DNA from: Aquimarina mycalae
Lineage (GTDB): Bacteria > Bacteroidota > Bacteroidia > Flavobacteriales > Flavobacteriaceae
NCBI RefSeq assembly: GCF_029906345.1
Contig: NZ_JARYGY010000008.1
Coordinates: 186,001-250,000, forward strand
Length of the DNA stretch: 64,000 nucleotides
Direction: 5' to 3'
Positions 55,847 to 64,000 of this stretch are shown here, piece by piece. The position numbers and the translations under genes were made by a program. Within the stretch, counting starts at the first letter, position 1; every line of letters starts with the position of its first letter. Under the pieces are notes generated by a model. That model saw nothing but the letters and a program-made list of their open reading frames with translations, made no database searches and had not been told where the DNA came from.

Positions 55847-58009
55847 TTATTTTGGAATGAAACGTTGGAAACGAATCAATCTTTCAGGAATTCCTGTTTC
55901 GTTACGCTCTTTTCTTAAATAATCAGACGTTTTCATTCCAGAAGCTTTGTGCTCTTTAGAAGCAATCAAACTTAATAAGTTTTTAACTGCAGGCATAAGC
56001 TTGTATTCATCTGTTAATTCATGAGCAACTAATTCCAGTAATTGATCTTTTGCATTACTCATTAATAACTTTTCATCCAATAAACCTTTTTCAGATAAAT
56101 GTGTTACTGTCGAATCAAGGATGTCTTTTTCTTTCTTGTTTAATTTCTTGCTATCCAACATGGCATTGATCTCTTCCATGGTTTCAGATAATAAAACGGC
56201 TTCTTGTTGTTTATTGGGAACGATGCCTATTTGCATTTCTGCAGGGAAATTACTGTCGTCTTTAACTCCTGTTCGATGTTGAACTACTGCTAGTTTATCA
56301 AAGTACTTTACCATGGCATTGATCTGATTTGTTTGCGAAGGCGCCTCACCATCCAAAGGGAGATCATCTAACCAAAAATAGCGATCGGAAAAAGCCAATC
56401 TTCGTTCTTCTTCTGGTAAATCAGGATTAAGTACTTGGTGATACTGCTTTTCTCCTAAAATATTATTGGGTACTCTTGCTGGCCAAAAGGTTGGTAAATA
56501 AGGATCATAGGCTGTGGTATACCCATCTCTGCAACTTGCAGTATCTGTTTGCCAGGGCACTGCCATCCATCGAGTAACTCCTCCTGCCACTTGTCCTCCT
56601 AATAAAGGACCAGCCGACATTCCTAAAACACCAGTATCCATAGTAGATCCGTAATAGTTATAATCTGTTTTAGGTTCTTTGGGAGCGTGTTTTAATCGAA
56701 ACGGTGCCATGTACATTCCAGAAGTTCTCATAGGCCAGGTCATTTCGCAACCTGGATGAAAAGCATCTGCTAAACAGAAATCCATAGCAGCTTTTGTAAG
56801 CATATTTGGTTGCTCCTTGATTGGGTATTCATCAATAGTTTTTGGTTCACAAGTATTAAAACCTTCAAAATCAGATTCAAAATCTCCTTGTACCCATTGA
56901 TCTAAGAAGGTTAACTGTAGTTTTGAAAGTGTTGAATGTTGTCGAACTGAACCTTGTGTCGGAATTGCTACCGCATCTCCATACATCCATGGCCACAACT
57001 GTGGTGCTTCGGCACCTGATTCTTCAAATCGACGGAAATTATTAGAAATGGTACGACGCATTTCTAAGTTTGCTTTAGAAGGGTCGTTTAATTTTTCTAC
57101 CCATTCCAGACTGGTATAATTGAATTGTCCTCCCCATCCAAAAGCAGCTGCGAATCCAGCATTTACCCATTGTAAATTAGTCATTCGTTCAAAAATTGGT
57201 AAAATATCCTTCGTAAAAGATGGTTTTTCGGGAGCGTCCATCATTTTGGCTTCAACCGCCACGTTTCTCATTAAATCCCACATAGTTCTTACCGACTTTT
57301 GCATAGGCGCATAATCTGGTGGAGCACAAATTACCCAAGCAGGATCTACTTCTAGTGTTTGCCCTTTATAATTAACTTCGGCAGTTACGGGTCCGTCAGA
57401 CATATCATCGTGCCATCCTTCATTATTCGCAAAAGTAACTGCGATGTTTCCGTTAACATTGGCAGAAACTCCATGGCCACCCAACATAATCAGTCGACCT
57501 TTTTCATCGGTTCTCATCTCTCCCAGATATACAGATTCTGAAAAGAATTTCCCTTCAAATTTATTTCCCTTTTTTACATTAGGTTTTGATACTTTATGAG
57601 GTTTTCCTGTGATCATTAATGCATCACGATCTTTCACATCTATGTTTCTTAATAGAGAAGGAGGAATATCAGGTGCTAACGCTTCAGGAATATCCAGTGC
57701 AATTTGAAACTGATACCAAGAGGATTTTTGATTGGCCAATTGTGAATGCCATGTAATATCTGCATTATCCATTGTTAATTCTTTGACAGCTTCTCCATCA
57801 ACATTTAATCCGTAAATTCTGAATTGCGCTGCCTGGCGTTTTAAGGCTCCTGCTTTGTCTCTATAGGCATAGATGTCACTTTTTACTTCGGGTTCGTCGA
57901 CCAAAGGTCCTATAAAGTATTCTTTTTTACTGTTTCCTACACGCATCACTCCAATAGGAGGATATATAGCAGCTTTTACAATCACATTTGGATCTGAGTT
58001 TTCTGACAT
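55847..58009 (-). CDS. LodA/GoxA-family quinoprotein amino-acid oxidase
   Basis: 720 aa, the size of LodA (L-lysine epsilon-oxidase) and GoxA (glycine oxidase). No signal peptide. VKAAIYPPIGVMRVGNSKKEYFIGP is the typical family start. The tryptophylquinone is probably made from C493 (DTASCRDGY) and W509 (TFWPARVPN); this assignment is by position and analogy. The family oxidises amino acids to release ammonia and hydrogen peroxide, which is antimicrobial. Downstream lodB matures it. Confidence 0.93.
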   Translation of the reverse strand: MSENSDPNVIVKAAIYPPIGVMRVGNSKKEYFIGPLVDEPEVKSDIYAYRDKAGALKRQAAQFRIYGLNVDGEAVKELTMDNADITWHSQLANQKSSWYQFQIALDIPEALAPDIPPSLLRNIDVKDRDALMITGKPHKVSKPNVKKGNKFEGKFFSESVYLGEMRTDEKGRLIMLGGHGVSANVNGNIAVTFANNEGWHDDMSDGPVTAEVNYKGQTLEVDPAWVICAPPDYAPMQKSVRTMWDLMRNVAVEAKMMDAPEKPSFTKDILPIFERMTNLQWVNAGFAAAFGWGGQFNYTSLEWVEKLNDPSKANLEMRRTISNNFRRFEESGAEAPQLWPWMYGDAVAIPTQGSVRQHSTLSKLQLTFLDQWVQGDFESDFEGFNTCEPKTIDEYPIKEQPNMLTKAAMDFCLADAFHPGCEMTWPMRTSGMYMAPFRLKHAPKEPKTDYNYYGSTMDTGVLGMSAGPLLGGQVAGGVTRWMAVPWQTDTASCRDGYTTAYDPYLPTFWPARVPNNILGEKQYHQVLNPDLPEEERRLAFSDRYFWLDDLPLDGEAPSQTNQINAMVKYFDKLAVVQHRTGVKDDSNFPAEMQIGIVPNKQQEAVLLSETMEEINAMLDSKKLNKKEKDILDSTVTHLSEKGLLDEKLLMSNAKDQLLELVAHELTDEYKLMPAVKNLLSLIASKEHKASGMKTSDYLRKERNETGIPERLIRFQRFIPK

Positions 58010-58343
58010 TTCTTTTGATTTTTATAACTGTATTATCAATGTGTTAATAACTGAATTATCCCTGTTTTAAAAACAAGAAAATTTAAAGTTTAACAGGGTT
58101 ATACAATATAGAAAGAGTACTGCAGATACGCTATAGGTGTTTTTACTTGATTTTTTTTAATGGGGAGAATTACAGTTTTTTTTAAACTAAAATATTCGAT
58201 CAAACAAAGGTTGTTGTAATGCTAAGGTTTGCTGAGGTAAATAAGCTAAAAAAATACTTCTGATTGTTGGTTTGTTCTTTCTGGATATTATGTTCTTATG
58301 TCTTTTGTCAAATTCTACCGAGGTCGAGACTAAATCTGTTGTA
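58010..58343. other. 334-bp AT-rich gap, nothing else seen
   Basis: Upstream of the LodA gene. No gene, strong repeat or terminator was recognised. Confidence 0.4.
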
Positions 58344-58997
58344 TTATTTAGGTAGTTTTCTTAATCCATATTTATATACGTAAATAATAAATCCAAATAT
58401 AATTAGCATTCCAAGGGCTGAGGGAATATATTGACTGTGTGGTTGATATTCTTCAAAGACGGTGCCAATAAATGCAGCCAAAAGAGCAGAAAAAGCACTG
58501 GTCATTTTATAAATATGTTCATAAATCCATATACGATGTTTTATGTATTTTTTTCTTGGAATTAAATATCTCATAAAATCGTAGGTGATTATGAATAGTA
58601 GAGCACCTACTGTGCTGTAAATTATTATTGGAGACCAAATCATACCGATCGACTTGAAATAATATAAAAAGTAAGTTAAGGTCAAAAGACTAATTATAGC
58701 AAATAAAATATCAATTGCCTTAGGAGTATTTGACTTTAATAGTAGTACTCTATACCCAGAAAAAGAAACATATCCACTTAATACAGTTATGATTAGTAAG
58801 AATGTGTTTCTTCCAAAAAGAAAGACTCCTATTAAACCTGTTAAAATTACTATTGAAATAAATTTTAAAAAGTACTTCCCACTTGTATTATGAACCTTAT
58901 CTCCTTTTACGCTTGTTAGGGCAATTAGTCCAAGCAATAGTGCAATTGAGCCAGTTATGATATGAAGTAGAATGTTTGAATTATGTAGTATTTCCAT
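58344..58997 (-). CDS. DUF2306-like multi-span membrane protein
   Basis: 217 aa with about seven membrane helices. The pattern HNTSGKYFLKFISIVI and KYIKHRIWIYEHIYKMTSAFSALLAAFIG resembles predicted membrane proteins of the DUF2306 group, some of which bind haem. Function unknown. Confidence 0.75.
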   Translation of the reverse strand: MEILHNSNILLHIITGSIALLLGLIALTSVKGDKVHNTSGKYFLKFISIVILTGLIGVFLFGRNTFLLIITVLSGYVSFSGYRVLLLKSNTPKAIDILFAIISLLTLTYFLYYFKSIGMIWSPIIIYSTVGALLFIITYDFMRYLIPRKKYIKHRIWIYEHIYKMTSAFSALLAAFIGTVFEEYQPHSQYIPSALGMLIIFGFIIYVYKYGLRKLPK

Positions 58998-59195
58998 ATG
59001 TAAGCTTCTGAAATTAATAAGATTCTCTAAATCGAGAAGTTAATTCAGGAGCAAATAACTTAAATACAAGTAGTTGTGAAAGCGAAATATGGTGAATGAT
59101 CAAGATGATTGGTGAGTGATAGGAAAAAGAGAGTGAATGAGTTTTAATAAATTAAATAAAAAGAAGAAGGCTGTTTTTTTTTCGATTAAATGTTA

Positions 59196-60026
59196 TTACT
59201 CGATTTTGATAAGTTTTCGAATGATTGCTGAGTACCCTTTACTACTAGAAATTGGATCTAATCCATTATAAAACTCAATGAGATAGCGACCATTAAAATG
59301 AGGCTTGATTTGCTTTATGTGGCTTTTGTTTACAATATATTTCCTATGCACTCTTGAAAAATTTTTATTTAATCGTTTTTCAAGAAAAAGAAGGGAATAA
59401 TCGCAGAGTTTTTTTTCTCCTGATAAGTTGTATACAAATGAATAGTTGTCAAAAGCTTCAAAATAAATTATATCTCCGATTGGAATTAAAAGGATATTTT
59501 CTCCTTGCCTTACAGGAATACTTGTAATGGCATCTTTAGAATCTAAAAATGTATCGGTTCTGTTTTTTTGACTTTGTAAAGTCTTTTGATTTTCAACGGA
59601 CTTGAAGTTTTTACTTTTTTGAAAATCATATTTAAAAAAACTATAACCTAGAACTAAAGAGATAATACCATTAAATAAATACATCTTACCAGAAGACCAA
59701 GGCTGGTATTGTTGACTATGAAAGATTAGCGATCGTATCATATGTTCTATTTCTGAAGCTAATGCTCCAACTAAAAAGAAAGCTAACGATATAAATATGT
59801 ATAATTTGGCTTTTGTTTTAAAATAATCCTTAAACCAAGATTTGTTCAATCCAATAATAATTAAAGTATATCCAATGAAAAAGCTAGTGGATACAGACTG
59901 AATAATCCATTGAATCCAGTTTAGATCTTCGTTTATGATATAATTGGCAGTTCCTATACCAAGACCAACAAATACGATATGCGGGAGAAATCGATTTGCT
60001 TGTTTAAAATAAAATGGTACAGCCAT
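59196..60026 (-). CDS. LytTR-type DNA-binding regulator with membrane N-terminus
   Basis: 276 aa. Four membrane helices (about 10-140), a charged linker, and a C-terminal LytTR domain (about 178-276) with IYFEAFDNYSFVYNLSGEKKLCDYSLLFLEKRLNKNFSRVHRKYIVNKSHI. LytTR domains bind direct repeats in promoters. The membrane part suggests a one-component sensor. Confidence 0.93.
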   Translation of the reverse strand: MAVPFYFKQANRFLPHIVFVGLGIGTANYIINEDLNWIQWIIQSVSTSFFIGYTLIIIGLNKSWFKDYFKTKAKLYIFISLAFFLVGALASEIEHMIRSLIFHSQQYQPWSSGKMYLFNGIISLVLGYSFFKYDFQKSKNFKSVENQKTLQSQKNRTDTFLDSKDAITSIPVRQGENILLIPIGDIIYFEAFDNYSFVYNLSGEKKLCDYSLLFLEKRLNKNFSRVHRKYIVNKSHIKQIKPHFNGRYLIEFYNGLDPISSSKGYSAIIRKLIKIE

Positions 60027-60208
60027 TATTATATAGTCTATAATTTTTTTGAATCACTCTTTTTAATGCTTGACGAATGTTTGCAACCCTTTATGTATGG
60101 TTAGTTGCGTTTGGACTAAAGTTAGTAAAAAGGGGTAAACTGGAGGAGAATTCATAGCGTTTTTCTGATTAACTCATAAAAAAATCAAGCAATTAATAAT
60201 ACACGTTA

Positions 60209-60856
60209 TTAACCGCTGATTTTTACTATTTCGGCTTCTAGTTCAATAATTTCTCTATTTCCATACAAGAAAAAATCTCCAATTTTCGCACTATCATTAA
60301 ATTCAACAGGTAATTCTATATAAGTAATGTTATCGTATAAATTATGTCTATTTTCTTTTTTAGAGCGTCCTACAAATGCTCTTTTTGTTTTGGTATATAA
60401 ATTTACTGCAATATTGATTTTATTTGCAATTACTAACAAGTCGATTCCTTCTTCAACATCAAGATTTGTATTGTAAATAATTTCGTAATTGCTTGTGTTT
60501 TCGCTTAATAGTTTTGAGAAATGTAAGTCACGAATTAATGAAGGGTATGTTCTATAAATCCTTGCTTTTAATCCAATCATAACATCATTTGTTAATGAAT
60601 TTTCACGAAACCATTTTTTGTTATTTGCTAAATAATAATTGAAAAATTCGTTTTGTGATGGTAGTTTTTTGTTGTTATAAATATACTTGTAAAAACTGTC
60701 AAGAAAAGTAGGAAACCTAATTTCCCATTCAGCCTTTTGATTTCGTGTTTTCAAAAATGTTAATTCGAAGGAAAGAATTTCGTTTTCTATTTCTTTAGAA
60801 GATATTTTAAAAAGTTCTAAATGATTTGAGTATTTTGAAATATCTAAATTGGCCAT
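60209..60856 (-). CDS. Hypothetical protein with restriction-nuclease-like segment
   Basis: 215 aa, no signal. The segment YPSLIRDLHFSKLL, then EEGIDLLVIANKINIAVNLYTKTKRA and KKENRHNLYDNITYIELPV, gives an acidic residue, a strand, and N/K-rich residues in an order like PD-(D/E)xK nucleases, but the canonical Lys is not clear. It might be a defence or DNA-repair protein. Not assigned. Confidence 0.65.
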   Translation of the reverse strand: MANLDISKYSNHLELFKISSKEIENEILSFELTFLKTRNQKAEWEIRFPTFLDSFYKYIYNNKKLPSQNEFFNYYLANNKKWFRENSLTNDVMIGLKARIYRTYPSLIRDLHFSKLLSENTSNYEIIYNTNLDVEEGIDLLVIANKINIAVNLYTKTKRAFVGRSKKENRHNLYDNITYIELPVEFNDSAKIGDFFLYGNREIIELEAEIVKISG

Positions 60857-60857
60857 A

Positions 60858-61055
60858 CTAGAATCTCAATTGTAAATTCAGTTTAAAGTAAAGCCTACGA
60901 TCTTTTTCTTGATATAATTTTCCAAATCTATGACAAGCGTTTGTTAGATCGGTTCTTAGAGAGTCGTTTTGAATTTTTTCTTTCTTTTTTATCGGATTCC
61001 AAATAATTCCAATTATCCCTAAAATTGCGATTGATATTATTAGAACATATCCCAT
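60858..61055 (-). CDS. Small membrane protein, 65 aa
   Basis: One membrane span (about 3-20) and a charged C-terminus DSLRTDLTNACHRFGKLYQEKDRRLY. It ends just before the next gene's start, so the two may be co-expressed. No family recognised. Confidence 0.55.
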   Translation of the reverse strand: MGYVLIISIAILGIIGIIWNPIKKKEKIQNDSLRTDLTNACHRFGKLYQEKDRRLYFKLNLQLRF

Positions 61056-61060
61056 TTAAG

Positions 61061-61843
61061 TTACTTATTTGTAAGCGAATCTATCTTGGATTTTATATCA
61101 ATTATTTCTTCTGGAATCCAATCAAAAGATTTATCTAATTCATATGCTTTTTGTTTTAGCTTTAATGCTTCTTGATAATTACCTAGTTTTAACATTAAAT
61201 CAGCTTTTGAATCATATGGGTTTGCATTTTTAGGTTCGCATCTTATAAAGTTGTCAAAAGCCTCATTTGCTTTGTCTAACTCATTGTTGTTTATATACGC
61301 ATATCCTAAAATATTATAACCTGAACCATAGTCTTTATCCAATTCAATTGATTTCTTTCCTGCTTTAATTGCTAGACTTGGATTTTTTCTAAAAAGTAAA
61401 AAACAAATACTATGATGAAGATATTTATCAGATGGACACCGTTCTCCTAATTCAAATAATTTAGTTTCATAAATATCATCAGGATTTTTTAATCTAAATT
61501 CAGTTGCATCAATCAATATTTGTTCTTCTTTAGAAACTAAATGCTTATACTTTTTGGCTAGTTCGTGATTCAGTTTTTTTATTGAATCATCTTGAGAATA
61601 CATTGATATAAAGTTGTACATTCTTGCAAAACTACTGTCCAATTCGATTGCCTTTTTATAATGTGTTGTAGGATTACTATTGATACCGTTTTGGACTAAA
61701 AATCTAGCTTTTTCAAAATGTTCTTTTGCTTTCTCAGATGATGAGGTAATTGGAATAATACTTTGTAAAGATTCTTTTTTTTCCATTATGTTGTTTTTAC
61801 AAGATATTATTAATGGGATAAGCAGTAGGACAATTATTCTCAT
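61061..61843 (-). CDS. TPR lipoprotein
   Basis: 260 aa, lipobox IISC (Cys15). Helical repeats of the TPR type over about 40-250, including DKDYGSGYNILGYAYINNNELDKANEAFDNFIRCEP and LMLKLGNYQEALKLKQKAYELDKS. Probably a periplasmic scaffold protein. Confidence 0.88.
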   Translation of the reverse strand: MRIIVLLLIPLIISCKNNIMEKKESLQSIIPITSSSEKAKEHFEKARFLVQNGINSNPTTHYKKAIELDSSFARMYNFISMYSQDDSIKKLNHELAKKYKHLVSKEEQILIDATEFRLKNPDDIYETKLFELGERCPSDKYLHHSICFLLFRKNPSLAIKAGKKSIELDKDYGSGYNILGYAYINNNELDKANEAFDNFIRCEPKNANPYDSKADLMLKLGNYQEALKLKQKAYELDKSFDWIPEEIIDIKSKIDSLTNK

Positions 61844-61881
61844 ATGGTAAAATTCATTTAGCTATTATGATCACATAGATC

Positions 61882-62478
61882 TTATTTTTCATTTTCATAG
61901 AGTTCAATTGCTTTTAAAAATTTTTGTCCTCCAGATTCTGTTTGGTCATAGATAAAACGATTTAGGTTCAGTTCGGGATGATTTTCTTCAATCCAGATTA
62001 AAAGTCCATTTTTGTTTTTCTCCCAAGCCAATTCGTCAAAATTCAAATATTCCTCTTTTACAGACATTATTTTATTGTTTTTAAATTTCAGAATTTCGTA
62101 TGTCAAAAATGGCTTTCCCATAAGGAAACGAATTCTTTTGTCAGTTTTTGAGACTTTTGCTTTGACAATTCCGTTTTCCAATTCCATTTCAAGAACTTTA
62201 TACGTTGGTTCAAATACAGAATCCCATTTTAACCAATTCTCCAAGTAATCATTTTTAGAATATCTAACCTCATACCCATATTTAGGTATGGATGTAACAA
62301 GGCTGTCTGCGAGTAAAGCTTTCATTTCAGAACTATTCGATTTGTCTAAGGCCTCAAAATATTTTTTAGCTATTTCAAGCTTATCAATTGACTTTTCCGA
62401 GTTTTTACAACTTATAAACACTGTTAATAATACAATGGAAATTATTAGAATTCGATTTATATTGATCTGGCTGGTCAT
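61882..62478 (-). CDS. NTF2-like (SnoaL-type) lipoprotein
   Basis: 198 aa, lipobox FISC. The mature part starts AKKYFEALDKSNSSEMKALLADSLVT, the helix of the nuclear-transport-factor-2 fold, and continues KNDYLENWLKWDSVF and VLEMELENGIVKAKVS. These folds bind small hydrophobic ligands or act as dimerisation units. Function unknown. Confidence 0.8.
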   Translation of the reverse strand: MTSQININRILIISIVLLTVFISCKNSEKSIDKLEIAKKYFEALDKSNSSEMKALLADSLVTSIPKYGYEVRYSKNDYLENWLKWDSVFEPTYKVLEMELENGIVKAKVSKTDKRIRFLMGKPFLTYEILKFKNNKIMSVKEEYLNFDELAWEKNKNGLLIWIEENHPELNLNRFIYDQTESGGQKFLKAIELYENEK

Positions 62479-62502
62479 AATGTGTTATAATGGCTCGTAT
62501 AA

Positions 62503-62534
62503 GAAACGTAAGGGATTAATAAGCGATACGTTTC
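62503..62534. repeat. Inverted repeat in a cassette-like intergenic element
   Basis: GAAACGTA and TACGTTTC (8 bp, perfect) around 16 nt, preceded by AATGGCTCGTATAA. Sequence of this type (TGTGTTATAATGGCTCGTA) recurs between accessory genes in Flavobacteria, as I recall it. It fits the cassette-like pattern of region 4. Confidence 0.4.
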
Positions 62535-62623
62535 GGATTGGTACTAAGCCAAATATAAATATTATAGTTTTATCTTTTTTCTGATAAACGTCAAATTTTA
62601 TGGTTGACGACTTAGTAAATAAA

Positions 62624-62657
62624 CATAGACCTTTCGATTCAGTCTAAAAGGCCTATG
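62624..62657 (-). terminator. Terminator of the CPBP protease gene
   Basis: 11-bp stem with one G-T pair, CATAGGCCTTT/AAAGGTCTATG on the minus strand, 12-nt loop, then TTTATTT. It is 46 bp after the stop of the gene at 62703. Confidence 0.7.
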
Positions 62658-62702
62658 CTTTCTTAAATATTGTTATCAATAGGCATTATAAATATTAGAT
62701 CT

Positions 62703-63353
62703 TTACAGCCATCCATAATATATGTAAACCAAAGCAACGGTATCAAAAAAACCATGAACAGCGATGTTGAACCATAAATCGCTCTTACGAAGATGAAAAA
62801 TTATAGCGAGTAATATACCCGTAATACCTGATAAGATCTGTCCAGTTATGCCTTGATAAGCGTGTAACCAGCCAAAAATAAAGCCAAAGAGTAGAATGTT
62901 AATAACCAGGCTTATGTTGCTTGAGCCGAAAAATTTGGTAAACTGTCGCATTAAATATCCTCTAAATACAATTTCTTCACCGAATGCTGCTCCAACCCAA
63001 ATAAGAGCAAATAGATTCAGTGTTTTTGGCAAGTTACCAGTATAGGGATCGAACACAGAAAAGTCAATGGGTTGTCCTGTAATATAAGTAACGCTTGGAA
63101 GCATTACGTAAGAATAAAATAGGAAAATTACGATGCCATAAATTGGTGCTATGACTAATAAGCTTTTAATATTAAATCTTTTTCGCTGAAATCCTAAAGA
63201 GCGAAAAAGATCTTTTCTATATTCGACTGCACTGGTTACTATCATTAATATCGCTACTATAATCATATGAAAGTAACCAGATAGATATAATAAACAACAA
63301 AGAAGTAGTGTGATTAAAGGAGTTAATTTTGTTTTCAGAAAGTCATTATTCAT
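62703..63353 (-). CDS. CPBP-family intramembrane metalloprotease
   Basis: 216 aa, about six membrane helices. The motifs are AAFGEEIVFRGYLMRQF (EExxxR), FGWLHAYQGITGQ (His) and VHGFFDTVALVY (HxxxN/D-like). CPBP proteases process prenylated or other peptides in the membrane, including in bacteriocin immunity. Substrate unknown; single gene. Confidence 0.93.
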   Translation of the reverse strand: MNNDFLKTKLTPLITLLLCCLLYLSGYFHMIIVAILMIVTSAVEYRKDLFRSLGFQRKRFNIKSLLVIAPIYGIVIFLFYSYVMLPSVTYITGQPIDFSVFDPYTGNLPKTLNLFALIWVGAAFGEEIVFRGYLMRQFTKFFGSSNISLVINILLFGFIFGWLHAYQGITGQILSGITGILLAIIFHLRKSDLWFNIAVHGFFDTVALVYIYYGWL

Positions 63354-63469
63354 GGTTTATCGTTTTTAAAATTTTTAACGAAGTAACAACCATAAAGGCT
63401 TTAAAATGGGTAAAAACTGTTTGTTTTGACTGAATGGTAGCAAAATTATAGCTGAATAATCAACCAGAC

Positions 63470-64000
63470 TTACATCTTATTTTCAAACCAATCCATAAAT
63501 GCTTGTTTTTTGTATCTGCTGATTGTTATTTGAAAAGTGTTTTTGTTAAACAATGTAGGTTTAAGTAGCACTAGTAATTTTCCATTTTCTATTGATTGTA
63601 CTTGTTCAATAGATCGAGCATGAAGAATGGTTTGTCTATTTGCTCTAAAAAAACTTTGTTTGTTGATTTTAGGTTCAGCCTCATTTAAAGTAAAATCTGT
63701 AATCATTGAAGTACCATCAGTTTTTACAATATATACTATTTTGTTTTCGCTGTAAAAAAATGCGATTTCATCATAACCTATCAATGTGATTTTGCCAGCA
63801 TGTTCAACTTTAAGTTTTCCGTTTATAGATAAAAACTTATGAAGTTTATATATATCGGTTGCGAACAAAAGAGGAATACATAGTAAACACGAAAGCATAG
63901 AAACAGAATATCCTGTTAGCAGACCATAAAGGTTATACGAGTTGATCCCATTTATCAATCCATTTAAAGTAAAGTAAAAAAGGAAATAGACAATCGATAT
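63470..64000 (-). CDS. LytTR-domain regulator, 5' end beyond the window
   Basis: At least 176 codons are open to position 64000. A TTG at 63958 is a possible start, but the upstream frame (ISIVYFLFYFTLNG) continues a membrane helix off the edge. After two spans comes a LytTR domain (about the last 110 residues) with YDEIAFFYSENKIVYIVKTDGTSMITDFTLNEAEP and SFFRANRQTILHARSIEQV. Probably a larger sensor-regulator, truncated only by the window. Confidence 0.88.
   Translation of the reverse strand: MSIVYFLFYFTLNGLINGINSYNLYGLLTGYSVSMLSCLLCIPLLFATDIYKLHKFLSINGKLKVEHAGKITLIGYDEIAFFYSENKIVYIVKTDGTSMITDFTLNEAEPKINKQSFFRANRQTILHARSIEQVQSIENGKLLVLLKPTLFNKNTFQITISRYKKQAFMDWFENKM

Noticed and set aside
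62012-62248. Plus-strand frame inside the NTF2-like lipoprotein gene
   Set aside because: Antisense to a gene with a clear lipoprotein signal, and without any recognised protein features of its own.

Overview
The window is AT-rich, densely coded chromosomal DNA from a marine member of the Bacteroidota, most likely Flavobacteriaceae (an Aquimarina-like genome would fit; this is inferred from gene content, not from a marker gene). Supporting signs are lipoproteins with Bacteroidota-type signal peptides, a type IX secretion C-terminal domain on a GMC oxidoreductase, TPR-type two-component kinases, LytTR regulators, TAnnTTTG-like -7 elements, a family-7 alginate lyase, a formylglycine sulfatase and a LodA/LodB amino-acid oxidase pair. 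No rRNA, canonical tRNA, CRISPR array, prophage or complete insertion sequence was seen.

Region 1 (1-9.3 kb): an RNA-repair locus on the minus strand, read in the order tRNA-like structured RNA (2114-2320), 147-aa protein of unknown function, rtcB RNA ligase. A WYL-domain regulator lies 6 kb away on the plus strand (8255-9265). The same 19-bp palindrome (TACGC-N9-GCGTA) sits just upstream of the RNA, of rtcB and of the WYL gene itself, so the three look like one regulon. The RNA has textbook tRNA acceptor, D and T arms, but about 135 nt of other structured sequence lies between the D arm and the arm before the T arm. Between these loci are a lipoprotein, an ECF sigma factor, and a response regulator/TPR histidine kinase pair with the scar of a second kinase gene.

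Region 2 (9.3-26.7 kb): a long minus-strand run, mostly with tiny gaps or overlaps. Read 5' to 3' it is: Crp/Fnr regulator; phosphoesterase/kinase-like/beta-barrel protein; Rieske-glutamate-synthase-like protein; hypothetical; DUF2721; Rieske-ThDP enzyme; two small membrane proteins; Rieske-ferric-reductase protein; Cys/His-motif membrane protein; K+ channel; cation/H+ antiporter; DUF6268 outer-membrane barrel; polyphosphate kinase; PycTM-like membrane protein. Three different enzymes carrying a Rieske domain in one cluster, joined to ion-flux and polyphosphate genes, is the second unusual system here.

Region 3 (27-47 kb) is more ordinary: Tat/T9SS GMC oxidoreductase, SSB, two DinB-like proteins, an APH-aminotransferase fusion, a molybdate ABC operon, sulfatase, alginate lyase, hemL, glucosaminidase and a TPR histidine kinase.

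Region 4 (47.5-64 kb) is accessory in character: mostly single minus-strand genes (DUF2200, DUF7000, GNAT, a hipBA toxin-antitoxin pair, lipoproteins, small membrane proteins, LytTR regulators, a CPBP protease) around the LodA/LodB pair. Several gaps hold imperfect palindromes with GTTGT/ACAAC ends that resemble integron cassette recombination sites. The last gene runs off the right edge.
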